64,000 nt of DNA from Owenia fusiformis (taxonomy: Eukaryota > Annelida > Polychaeta > Sabellida > Oweniidae): contig CAIIXF020000007.1 of the NCBI GenBank assembly GCA_903813345.2, positions 25,283,564 to 25,347,563 of the forward strand. Direction: 5' to 3'. The first letter of the stretch is position 1, and every line of letters starts with the position of its first letter. Shown here piece by piece: positions 12,475 through 24,400 of the stretch. Made by a program: the position numbers and the translations under genes. Below the pieces are notes generated by a model. That model saw only the letters and a program-made list of their open reading frames with translations. It was not told where the DNA came from and ran no database searches.

Positions 12475-12678
12475 TGAAATACTGCAGAGTTGCATCAATC
12501 TGATCATGTGTCAGGTCTAAATCAATGTCTTGCTGCAGAACGGGTGTTTGAATCCAATCTTCGTTGTTATAGCCCCCAAATTCTGTGAGGGTGTCAGCTC
12601 GTAGTTTGTATTTTGGAATCTGTTCTTCTACGAGGGATACAATCTCGACTTCTGGTAAATCTCCACTATTACACACGT
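12475..12678 (-). CDS. TRAK: TRAK/milton exon: start of HAP1 N-terminal domain
   Basis: This exon encodes 67 full codons plus split codons at each end. The residues Asp-Val-Cys-Asn-Ser, Asp-Leu-Pro-Glu-Val-Glu-Ile, Lys-Leu-Arg-Ala-Asp-Thr, Asp-Trp-Ile-x-Thr-Pro, and a C-terminal Leu-x-Tyr-Phe follow the conserved start of the HAP1_N coiled-coil region of TRAK1/2 (milton, GRIF-1, OIP106). TRAK proteins link mitochondria, via Miro, to kinesin-1 and dynein for transport along microtubules. The acceptor is a pyrimidine tract ending TTTTGTTTTCAG and the donor is GTAAGT. The incoming phase (needs one base, G, to complete Asp) matches the outgoing phase of the exon at 21183-21433. The coiled coil itself would continue in exons beyond the left edge. 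An in-frame Met in the intron just upstream makes the open frame look longer than the exon. Confidence 0.88.
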
Positions 12679-15600
12679 CTGAAAACAAAAAAGTATGATT
12701 GAAATATTTTGAACTTTCACGTATTTTCTGATGCTATCCATAATAAGTTTAGTTAAGTTGATTGTTCTTCCAATAATTTCAAACAAGCAAACTATTACTG
12801 TATCGATATGTCATAAAACAAATATAGTGGTGAATACAACATCAAACAACAATATTTGTAAATGCTAAAGTCTAATTTGTTCTATTCACTAAAACTTCTA
12901 CAGTGTTCTTTGAATCACAGAGCCTAGAGTTGTAGAACTATGTGATTGATCACTGCGCAACTTAGGGGCTTGATTAATATAAGTCTAATAGGATTAATCT
13001 ATGTGATTTTGGCATTTAATATCACATTATTACACAATAATGGCTTTAATCGCAAAATAATATCAAGGATGAGCACTGAAATGCTTTAATGATCATTAAT
13101 CTTCTATTGTTTTGGAATGACTCGTAATAATCCCTGATTTTACTTTTGCTGTAATATTTATTGTTACTATGGCAACCGTATCTCTTGAGAAATTTCAGTT
13201 TGTAAAGAAAAGTGATTTGCAGCAAGTAAAACATATTCATATAGTAACACATGAAATGCCCTATTAGGTAGAAGTCTTGTATCAAGTCCTGGTCAATACA
13301 GGGGCTTGATGCAATGCTAATTATGAAGCTTTGGTAAGCATACGTTTCTCAAAGTAAACACCTCTTACTATTGAAATCTGAATTCTTTAGATTCTTACAT
13401 AAAATCCTGAATCTAAAAGAACCTACAGTATAGGTTCTTCTGAAAATAGAATTTGTAATGTTTTTTTTTTTAAATATTTAAAATCAGATCATAATCAAAT
13501 ATTAAGTGTTTGTAAACCAACATTGCTCGAACTGACTAAAGGTGTTCGTACATATGACAGGTGTTTGTTCATATGACAGTATGACAGGTGTTCACATTCA
13601 TTGATTTTACTTTTTCATACATTTCTCAATTTTAGATTTTGCCTTAAGCTGTGAATTGTGATACAGCATCTCTGTCGTGCAAAAATGCAACTACAAAGGA
13701 ACTTATATATGAGGCTGTGATGTTTCACATGTAAGTTGTGATACTTTTTATTTGGTCACCTAGTACACCCATTTATTCAAAACCATAACAACTATGTGGT
13801 TTTCCTCAGGGAAGGGTGTATGATTCAGATGATTATATTCTATATTAATGAAGATCTGCTTCAATGAATTATTTCTATGAGAAAACAAATATTTCCTGGG
13901 CCTAGATCTTAACTTTGGTCATGTCGAATCTATGCATATTTTCCTTGCTGATTTCACTCTTTTCCACTCTAATTTGCATTTCAAGCAATGGAAATTGTGA
14001 GGTTTTCTCATTGGTTGCAAAAAGCAATAACAGGATTCCGAAAAACTATTAATTAATGCCATTAATCTATCTCTTTTTTTCCCTTTGGCACAAGTGCTTA
14101 TAATACACATGATGTCCATGATAAAATACAGATAAAACTAAATTGTATAATCTTTAAAATCAAAAAAATTTTCCTTTCGTCTGAAGAAAAATATATGAAG
14201 ATACTATAAAGGTTTTAAGATTATTAGAAAACACAGGAACCTTTGTGTTTCTAAATCCCTCTAATTACACAGATCTGCAAATAATGCTTTATATTTAACA
14301 TGTGTTTACATCAAAGCTATTGAGAAGTAGTTCACAGCATTATGGTGTTTATGACTGCCATTGATTCTATGTCTTATTATAGTGTCATTGTAAAAATCAT
14401 TAGGATAAATAAAGGATATTGCGCATCAAATAGGTGTGAATGTCATAACTAATCATGTTTTATGAATAAAATGTCAGATTAACCATATATATAATTGATA
14501 ATGTTTGACACATGTGAACAGAGACATAAAACAATTAATTATATGTGAATGATTTTTTTTATGATTGTGCCCATTTCACACATTTTTCCCCTAAATGTGA
14601 AGGAGCTGTTTGATTTTTATGCTTGTTTACTTTATACCTTGCTCATTTCACACTCTTCATATCACTTTGCTTTTCAAAAAATAACTGTCAAAAAGTGCTT
14701 AGATTGAATATTAAGTAACCAATACAGTTGCATTTTATTATGTCACAATATTCCAAACTCTCGTATGACCCTCTAGAGATCAATGTTGAATGTCTTAAAA
14801 CATGAGGCCATTAGTATGCAGTCTACTATGGAAAAGTATTACACTTCCTTTTGTGATACCAAAAGTAGAATTATGAACCAGAGTATTTCAGGTCTGTCCC
14901 CAAAGAGATGCATCAATCAGAAATGAAAAAGTAAAGCTTCATTGGATAACATTCCATTTTAATTAACATTACATCTACTAACATTCCATTGACAATTAGA
15001 CCATCAATCTGATTCAGAGTCGATTGATCAACTTTCAATTGATTAAACATTCCAACTATTCAGGTTATTTTTTCATTTGTTGAGGTCTTGGAGGGATATA
15101 TTTTCAATGTATACATGATGGTCTATTGGTCTACCTTATAGTTGAAGAAAAGATTACAGTAAAACCTGTCTAATCTGAACGTCACTGGAGCCAATCCAGT
15201 GTTTGGGTTAGCAGGTCTTCACATTTTAAGGTTCTCTTGATATGTAAGTCTGTAATGTGAGATAACAAAATTGGGACCAAGAAAATTGTTCAGCTTGAGA
15301 GGTGTTCAGTTTAGTGAGGTGTTCAGATATACAGTATACAATTGTAGACCTCTCTTGAGGTCAACTGGCAAAATTTTATACCGATACTGTAAACCTTGAA
15401 AGTACTGTTGACCAAGACCGGAGTAGCAGTCAACAGTACATATTGTTGACCGGTTATCAACCAGTCGGAATTGAGTATTTCAATTGAGGTACTAACAAAT
15501 TTCACTGTACACTGCTAACTTATGCATCTGGATTGATGTAAGAAGTGTCCACATGTGCATCAATTGATTTGATTAGATGTTTAATTAGTTGTATCTGTAC

Positions 15601-18572
15601 ACATTTAATAGATCTCAAAAATCAATATTATTGTGATATATGCTATAATTGCAATTCTACTGCCCTCCAAGCTAAAATAAATATGCTTTTAGTACCACAT
15701 CCGATATTCAGTTATTCAATGTATAATGCATACTATATAACCCCTACATAAATATAAATCTGATCTTGCTTTTTTTTTAATTTGAATAAGTAAACCATTT
15801 TTCAGTCAGTTCTATATTGATAGAGTCAACTACACACTTGTTGGGTTTATTATTTGCTGATTTCACTCTTTCCAAAGATATTTTAAAATACAAAATATGA
15901 ATTCAGTTACACTTCTTGAATAGGTATATTTGATTGATAAAAATATACTGGTATGTATTACCATAGATTCTGAATCTGATACTCATCACATTTTTCTGTT
16001 TTATGAGCTAAGAACAAATGAGATACCATGGATTTTCATATATAACATAGATACTTTGTTCCTTTCCCTTACCATACAAGTATACCTACCGTACATATAT
16101 TTCTAACGCATGTGGTAATTCCGGATAGCTGTTTAACGTGGTATTTCCATATATAACTGAAGTCCAGGTTAAAATGAACTTAGAAAGCGGATATTTCGTC
16201 TTTATAATCCTCTTATACATAATGAATGTTAACAATTTGATTAATTTCCAATTATGATCTTATCTCAGGATTTATATGAATTATTCCATGTATCCAGCTG
16301 CATTTTTTACAGGTACACATCACAATTTTTATTTTTAATCCTCTCTGTTATAGAAACATTATACATGATCTTAATGATCATCCATGAATCCCAAATATGA
16401 GTGACTCGAAAAAATGTAGCTTACTGTTTTAGGCTATATGTACAGTTATGCCACAAGTCTATATATATTTTCTACCTCTCTTTAGCTAACAGATAAAGCA
16501 AAGTATAAGCATCGAGCTTATTTCTGATAATACTGCTTTTAATAGAACCCTCTAGAATACTGATCATTTGCTCCTCTTGTAGTATCGACTGACGAAATCC
16601 AATTTGCGGCATCTAACGAAGTATATCAGTTTGCTGATGAAATATCCTTGAACTGTTTCCATTTCATTCTCTCAGGAACGGTTAAATCAAGTAATAACGG
16701 CCAATCTTTCGTAGCAATCTTGCCTATATCTTTTTTCTCTCAGGATTAATTGAAAGAAGTATCAACCTTTTCTTTTCATTTTCGTAAAGATCAATATATA
16801 AGCTTTATGTGTGAATGTGTTTATTTCCTTCTGAACCTTTTCTTCTTTGATAAAGTCAGAGAACACAAAAGGCCAATGTTTTATGTAATGCAAATGAAAT
16901 GGTAATCTATGATGTAGAGAGAATTTGGAGGCAAGGCGCATGGCACAGTAATATATCAATGGTCTATTACTATGCCTGATACTGATGTACATGGAAACTA
17001 TTGATTCCTGATAATTGCAAAACCAAAAGCTCACATTAACTCGATGTCATTTAAAGATGGCAGCACGACTCACGAGTCGAGACATTTTATTTTCAATTTC
17101 AATTATCAGACTATTGATTCCTGATAATTACAAAACCAGAGTTCTGATTAACTTAATATGTCATTTAAAGATGGCAGCACGAGTCACAATATTTTTATCT
17201 TTTTATTTTCAATTTTAATTTTCAGCATTGTATTTGTGGTTTCATTTATGATAAAGAGATGGCAGCATAAACGTGTGAACATAAAAAATATGAGGACAAT
17301 TACCCAAATGCGAGTAAGTTTGAATTTTTAATGACGTAAATCAAGATTATTTCTACTCGCATCTGGGTTATTGCCTAAAGTAAAACCTGCCTCAAGTGCA
17401 CACTGGAAGAAAAGGCTAATAGTGTTCAAAGTTAGGGCTTTTCACCGAACAGAGATTTTGATAACCAGATACTTTCTGCATAATTACAAAGATAATGTTA
17501 AAGAACATCTCATGAGAAAAAATAGAATACAACATTTGACCTCTAATGAACAACATTGTGAGACAATTGCACTGGGAACTAAGCCAAGAACAACATTGAC
17601 ATGACAATGCTCTGGCCCTATGCCAAGACATTAATATCTGGCCATTCCAATTATACACTTATTTGCTTTAAAATTTAAGAGAAATGCAAACATTTTCAGC
17701 CAATTCTATCTTATTAAGAGTACCGCGTTAAATAGAAATCTGTTTCCTTTTTCCTTGTTTCTCCTCTTTTCTCCTCTATTTCACATTTTAAAACATAGGC
17801 ATCGTGAAGTCTGACACGACATCATGTAATATTATGACAACTGAATCATTCACTGTCACCAGGGGCAAGTTAAGAACTAGGGTCAGGTTCAAGGTACATT
17901 AACATAAAAAATTGTGACTGACACATCGAAAGTTATTTGGTTTAGAAAAAATCTGGAAAGTACTTAAAGATATCACTTGATTTTTATAATTGTGACTTAT
18001 GTTGTAATCATCAAACAGCCATGAATCATTTGAATTGCACTTTACATTTGTCAATTCCTTTCGAGAAAATGAATAAAAAACCCAATTGTTTTAAGAGGTA
18101 AAATGATACTGAATTGTTTGAAGTTTACAGTAGCTTTTCAAGTTTTACATATATGGTGATGTACAGGTACTTAGGGATTTCGAAATCGTGTCAGGTAATT
18201 ATTTAGGTAAACTGATCTCATTTCTGGTTTCATTTTGAAATGTTTACATTTTAGAGATTAAATGAGACTTTTTTCTGAAACCCATCTGACTCTGAAACCT
18301 ACAATTTTGAATGCACTACATCTGAAACCTGTATCTTGGAAGTATATAACAATTACAGAATAACTAAAACCTATTATTTTAAAGTATACCTATTTATTAA
18401 AAAGGCTATTCAGCTGTAATTAAATCCAACAAGCCACCTATGTGACAATGTGTAGTTGCATTATAAAATAGTGAGAACTTTAAAGGATCAGCCCTTGATT
18501 CATTGAAAAGGTGACCATTGATGCATTGTTTTTTAAAATGAAAACTTTTCACAAATTAAATTTTTTTTATCT
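12679..18572. other. TRAK intron, right part, repeat-bearing
   Basis: Noncoding AT-rich intron. It holds four plus-orientation copies of the dispersed core repeat (13938, 14620, 15841, 17745), a fragment of the ACAGTAAAACCTG repeat family at 15159, the 113-bp tandem duplication at 16998-17223, and a small hairpin (ACCCAAATGCGAGTA at 17302 against TACTCGCATCTGGGT at 17354). No credible ORF. Confidence 0.55.
16998..17223. repeat. 113-bp tandem duplication
   Basis: Two copies start at 16998 and 17111 with CTATTGATTCCTGATAATT, and each contains CATTTAAAGATGGCAGCACG (17048 and 17161). The second copy is diverged towards its end. Confidence 0.8.
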
Positions 18573-19999
18573 AAAGGAGTGGTATCGATATGGAGAACTG
18601 AATTCAACAATGTTTTTGTTTTAAACCAATCATTGAAAACATTCTGTAAAAAAACACGTTTTTTTATGTAATGTTGACTCATTGACAACAATTTAATGCG
18701 AAAATTATTTAGAAATATTTTATATAACTGTTTTTGTTAACATTTTTTTTTGTGCAATTGGTTTTGCTCCTTTCTACCAATTCTTGAGAATGAAATAAAA
18801 TGTCTCTCCGAACCTTGTTGGAACAAAATAGCATAAACAACATGTTTTTAGACTTCTCAATATTATAGTTATACAAAGGAATTTTTGGTGATTTTAAAAA
18901 AAGTATTCAAAAAATTAAAACAAAATCCCCCAAAATAGATAAAAATCAAGATAAACCTTTTATTTCATTAACAAGATACTTTTTTAACCTTTACCATGCT
19001 GCCTTATTTCAGCAAATATATCCCACGCAACTGGCTTATTTTTCAAAGAGTGCAAAAAATGATATGCCTGGACTAAATAATTAATATCTCAATAACTACT
19101 GAATGAATCTGGATAAAATTTTCACAAAGGGAAGACACAGTGGCCTGGCTCATGAAAAAAATGTTCTCATGAATTTTTTCGTACATTAACACGACTGGGC
19201 ATAAATATACCATGAATACTCCTCCGGAATCCGCCGCTCCGCCTCTTCGTCTGGTCAGAATCCAAATCTGAATTTGCAGCGATCAAATGTTCAATTTTTC
19301 AATTCAGAAAATATTCTAGCTTCTATTTTCGATGACCGTTATCGGCTTCCAAGAGCCTAAAGAGCTCGAAATCGTAATCCATTTCCTCCACATTTTCGTT
19401 GTGATCGTATTTGTCCACCATTTTGTACGATTCGTTCACTAAAAACGACTTAAACACTGTTTAAATTGTTGAATTGAGAATTATTTTTCGAAATATCGCA
19501 TTTCTAGGTCAACAGGAAGTCATGTTAGGCACTGAATAAATCGGGCAATCTAATTGGACAATACGAATTGCGCGAAAAAGTAAAGTTTTTAAAAGTTTGA
19601 AATCGGGCGTACGGGTCCGCCGGCAGTTGTGAGAGACATTTTAGTCTCGGCGGACGAGTCCGCCGGCAGCACGCTAAAGGTTAAAATCAACCCAAATTTC
19701 CTTTGTACAATTACAATATTGAGAGACCTAAACATGTTGTGTATATGTCGTTTTGTTCCAATGGGGTTCGGAAAGATGTTTCATTTCACTCTGGAAACAT
19801 GATACCAAGAACAAAACAAGTGTTTGATGTGTTTCTAAAACAATATAGATGAAAGTATATATATGTTTTTCAAATTATATTGTTACCATTCAAAATATGA
19901 CCATTAAATTGACGATGTGTTAAATTTTTAGATTTTTTCAATGACTGGTTTAAGAAAAACGTGTGTTCAAAAAGTTCTCCATATCGATACCACTCCTTT
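18573..19999. mobile_element. Foldback element with about 340-bp arms, host of a piggyBac
   Basis: Ends are AAAGGAGTGGTATCGATATG on the left and its complement at the right (CATATCGATACCACTCCTTT). The inverted similarity continues through both arms, 18573-18900 and 19690-19999, with matching blocks such as GGAACAAAA and TTGGTGATTTTAA-like text. Subtracting the nested piggyBac, nearly the whole element is inverted repeat, a foldback or long-armed MITE. No protein and no clear target duplication. Confidence 0.75.
18988..19680 (-). mobile_element. Non-autonomous piggyBac-like element (693 bp)
   Basis: It is flanked by TTAA at 18984-18987 and 19681-19684, the target site of piggyBac transposases. 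Termini CCTTTACCATGCTGCC and GGCAGCACGCTAAAGG are inverted copies with two mismatches. The right end has a subterminal GC-rich palindrome built on GTCCGCCGGCAG and CGGCGGACGAGTCCGCCGG. On the minus strand, an ATG near 19422 opens about 32 codons of acidic sequence (Glu-Asn-Val-Glu-Glu-Met-Asp-Tyr-Asp), like the acidic N terminus of piggyBac transposases, and then stops. I read this as an internally deleted copy inserted into the foldback element. Confidence 0.82.
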
Positions 20000-20054
20000 T
20001 GCGAGGTAGTATGGTGTCATGATAGTATTTAGTATTGCCCAAATAAGTATAATA

Positions 20055-21030
20055 CAGGGTGGTCAAAAAAAACGGCAACCCTAGTTTTTCCTAATATCTT
20101 TGTCATTCTAAGGAATAACTCCCTGATATTTTACACATTTGTACATCATTCAATTTCCTACCAACCTACCATATTTCATGACCATCGGACTGATAGTCAC
20201 AATATTACTGCATTTTAAGCAACATACCCCAGATGGCCACTTTCGGGCTGTCTGAGCTGGACTGTTATCCAAATGGACTCCATTTCCAACTTGATGCACT
20301 GGTAAACTATAACAATTATGTATTCTTGGGGAGCAAAGCACTTTATGAAGTAGTGGGGAGGCACCTTCACATAGACAGATGCACAGTTTAGTGTGTTCTC
20401 AGAAGATAGGGTCCTTTACCTTTGGTGATGCTAACAGATATGCAATAACTGTCAACATCAAACTCTATTTTGTGATTCCCATGGAGTTCTTGGGGACTTT
20501 AGGTGAACCCAGGGGGGTTGAAAGGCAGCAACAGTGGTTCCAATAAGACAGAACCATACCCTATACACCAAATGATGCACAATATTGGCTTTAAGACCAC
20601 TTAAATGACCACATTATCAGCAGTACAACAGACAGTGAATGGGTACCCCATAGCCCAGATATGGCCCCATTTAATCTTTACCAGTGGGGATACCCCAAAG
20701 ATAGAGTGTAATGTAATTACACCAGAAAGACATTTGACCTCAAAATAAAGATCACATGTGTCATTCAGGCCATACTTGCTGAGGGATGCTGTTATGTCAT
20801 TGACAGGTTTGGAAAACATGTGCAGGTTTGCCTACAGCACGATATTGGAAAACTGGGGCACCTTGTTTAAAGTGCTGTAACATTGCGACTATCAGACCAA
20901 TGTTCATAAAATTACACAGTCTAGTACTAAATTGAATGATCTACATGTGTGCCAAATATCAGGACCAAATTTCCAAAAATGACAAAGATATGAGGAAAAA
21001 TTAGGGTTGCCGTTTTTTTTGACCACCCTG
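20055..21030 (+). mobile_element. Mariner/Tc1-type transposon, degenerate
   Basis: TA dinucleotides flank it (20053-20054, 21031-21032). The terminal inverted repeats start CAGGGTGGTCAAAAAAAACG and run for about 53 bp with two mismatches. Length (976 bp) is somewhat below the usual 1.3 kb, suggesting internal loss as well as point decay. It sits in or beside the GTAGTATTTAGTATGACCTT array. Confidence 0.9.
20335..20880 (+). pseudogene. Mariner-type transposase remnant
   Basis: Plus-strand translation shows a broken C-terminal half of a DDE transposase of the IS630-Tc1-mariner superfamily. There is a Trp-Phe-Gln-stop-Asp stretch where functional proteins have the second Asp block, and Pro-His-Ser-Pro-Asp-Met-Ala-Pro-Phe-Asn-Leu-Tyr with Trp-Gly-Tyr following near 20646-20695, the region holding the third catalytic acid. 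At least two in-frame stops interrupt it and the N-terminal helix-turn-helix region is not recognisable. It cannot encode active transposase. Confidence 0.8.
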
Positions 21031-21058
21031 TACTAAATGATTTTAAGTGTAATTCAAT

Positions 21059-21143
21059 TTAGTATTTAGTATGACCTTATGTAGTATTTAGTATGACCTT
21101 ATGTAGTATTTAGTATGACCTTATGTAGTATTTAGTATGACCT
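21059..21143. repeat. 22-bp tandem repeat
   Basis: Four copies of TATGTAGTATTTAGTATGAC(CT). Similar text (GTATTTAGTATTG) lies just left of the mariner element, so the mariner may have landed in this array. Confidence 0.85.
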
Positions 21144-21182
21144 AGGATGACCCCATAGTATTCAGATAGTATGAATATTCAC

Positions 21183-21433
21183 CTGTTAACGTGCCCGCTT
21201 CAGCTGTACCGCTTTTCACGGTCCCATCATGCTTTGCTGCAATGGTATCATCATTTAAATCGGAGTCTTTTTCATCAATTGTTCCGTCATCCGCTGATGC
21301 CAGTTTGCTGCCAGGTTGCCAGAGACCTCTAGAGGCAGGAACTGGAAGTGCTGGTTCTGGGACTACTATATCGGGCAGATCAGGCTCCCTGGACTTTTCA
21401 TTGTATACATAGGCTACTGTTGTACTGATAAAT
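21183..21433 (-). CDS. TRAK: TRAK/milton upstream exon (acidic N-terminal region)
   Basis: A 251-base exon: one base completing an incoming codon, 83 codons, then a single G. The acceptor is TTTCTACTTTCAG and the donor is ACAG followed by GTGAATA. The trailing G joins AC at the start of the exon at 12678 to make Asp, so the two exons are in register. The encoded region is rich in Pro, Asp and Glu (for example Glu-Pro-Asp-Leu-Pro-Asp and Asp-Glu-Lys-Asp-Ser-Asp) with no conserved domain. TRAK proteins have poorly conserved N termini, so the assignment rests on exon phase, strand and spacing rather than similarity. No in-frame start codon was found, so at least one further 5' exon must lie to the right. 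Confidence 0.72.
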
Positions 21434-24400
21434 CTGAAAGTAGAAAATAAAATGTGTAAGTCAGTTAAGTTCAGGACTTTGTCCCTTTAAAGTATTCTTT
21501 ATTAGTATGTCCAAAATATTTTGTAAACACATGTTTTAACCAATCAAAAATATCTCTTGATTAGAAAATCCTTGATTTTTATTTTTGACACTGTGTACTA
21601 TTTATATTCAAGCATGTATTTTATCTCAGGTTAAATCTTTGGATATATACCTCCTTCCAAATACTGTATGCCATATGTGGTATAAAAATGTTACAACAAC
21701 TAGTTTTAATGAAGGGTCGTGTAATTCACCAAAAATCATGTTTTACACCATATAATATTTTGTATTTTCTCCTAAAATCTGAGCATATCAAAAATACCTT
21801 TGTAGAGATTGCAGCAAATTCATTTGTATTGTATATTACCATCATTGTTCAAAAATCTCCATAATCCTACATGTTAATTTCAAAATTGGAATTTTTGTGA
21901 ACGAGCTAAATTTTTTCTATGTTTCAATTGTGACTTAAGAATTTTCAAAACACATACACTATATATCAAGATAGTTAGGACAGTATGCAATAAAAATCAA
22001 CAAGATACCACCATAGCCTATCACCAATTTTATCGCCAATTTTAATTGGTTTGATATTTTTATAGTTCAAGTATTTTAGGTAATCTTTAACTGACCCAAG
22101 TATTAAGCTGTCATTGTGGAAATTACAAATTGAATTTTCTAGATTTTTTTATTTCGTTTTTAACTACATGTAGGCTTTATATAATATCCATCAGCTCTCC
22201 CCACTATGATATATCAGATACTCTATGTGATCTTAATTTCTCAACAATTATTTTTCACGCAGTAGCACTTTAATTTTTGCACATTTCAGATCATTTAGTT
22301 CAGTTCATCTAGCAAGAAGGTTACATTGTTAGTGCAAACTTAAAGCGCGGCCCCAGGGTTACCAGAAAATTTTCAAATCCAAATTTTGTTTTCCTCGTAT
22401 TTTTCCTGACCTTGGCTACTTCATTGACTTTTGAGATTTGTCAAGCTAGTTGTCAATTTGTAGCTATTACAATTGGCAGCAAAAGTGCTAAATTTGGCCA
22501 TCTTGCTTCATCAAGTTTTGGACCAGTCCTCACCCATACACCTTAATCAAAAATCCCCATGATTTTGGAATTTGGGACACCTCCTCAAGGAGAATTTGGG
22601 AGATGAACTGTGTGTTTAACTTAGCGAATAAGCTATGTCACAATATGATATTTACCATCTACTCTATGCTTGATTTGTGATAAAACATCGTGATTGAGTG
22701 TGGGAACCAACGATGAATGACCCAAATAAAGCAAAATCACACAGCAAAATCAAAGTGACACATAATAAAGACAAGCTACACATTGTGAATACCCTCCCCA
22801 ACAAAAACAGTCTCAGGAAGACAATGATGCATAATTAGCAAGCAGTCAGGACAACCTTGAATGGCAATGAATGCCTCATTATGTTGTCCTTGCTCAAGGT
22901 TTATATAACTTATGGACATATTATCTTATTCCTAATTACACTTCTCTTGATTAAGAAATCTGAAATATGTTCCTGGTTTTCTATGTAATTAAGAATGTTG
23001 ACTATATTTTCGCTTACTTTATTTCCTGCTCATTCCACTCCTTTTGACTCTATTCTAAATTTTTAAATGTGACCCGTCGATGATAATTTTCTCTCAGGAA
23101 AAATCTGATGAATCAGAGGTGAACATGACACATGGGTCGCTTAATCCCAATATTTCTTCAAGACTGAATTCTTTCCATCAATACTCTGAGTCAGATATGG
23201 TATTATCCCTCAGGAAAACCCATATACAATCCCTCCAAGTAAATAACCTCTATTTCATACTTGTTAGGATTTTGGTATAACAGCAGGATGTTATATAATG
23301 ACCAATAATGCTATTTTTATCATTCTTTAAGCAATGACATCCAGGTCATATATTGCATATGCTTCTAAATAGATAAACCCTATATCTGAAACTCCCCAGT
23401 ACATAATCAGATTATCTCATGCTTCCCTTTCATCAAATATTTCTTCCGTAATCTAAACAAATCAATATTTTCAACAACAGCCTACCTTAGCATAAGAAAC
23501 AACATTTGTGCGTTTCATTGACCTTTCCGTACTAATCCATGAATCGCATTTGTGCCTTTCTAACCATCACCTCTACTGAACTCGTACCAATTCGAGACAT
23601 ATCATTTTGATCTGAGGATCTCAATTCAGATATCTACATATCCAGTATCATCAACAGATACATTTAGTTTGTGTTTAGATCCATGATTTATGTGTCCCGA
23701 TTATCCTATTCTATGGTTGGCCCTATCAGTAACATTTTCGATTTTCATATAAATAGTTCGACTAGTTATTCTAATGTACTGATATAAGGCTATAAAATCG
23801 TGCAATTTTCTGGAATGAAGATTGAAATTGGCATCAAAGATGTCCTAATACGACCTCACTTCATCAGAAATCAATCAAATAACCTCAAAATTATCCAATT
23901 ATATGTTGGGTTCTTCCGTGTTTATGTTATGATCCTATAAGATAGATGAGAGCATTCACGTTGTTATGATCAGAATAGAAACTCCCGAAAAAAAATATCC
24001 GTCTCCTGGTGGTATTTTCACGATTTCTTTCTTACAAAAATGACCATGAAACCCTGAATTTCTGTTCTCTCATATAGTCCAGAGTGGTAACTGTTAACTA
24101 TGTCTCTCCCCTCTAGTCCATATTCCTTTAGACCGTGTCTGTCCAAGTCAGAGAAATGTTATGCATACCAAACACTTAAGAGCCAAGAATGTATCATATT
24201 GAAGGTTGCCGATTGATCTAACGCTGCAAAGGCTAATGCCAGTTGCAGGAGTTGAGTGGATATAAACAGAGTTTATTACCATAATAGCGCCAAATTGTGC
24301 ATTGACATAATACAAAGTTTTAATAATTAGACACTATAGTTTCAACCTGAACAGTTTTTTCTGCAGTGTTTCAAGACACGAATAGAGATTGTTTGAAATT

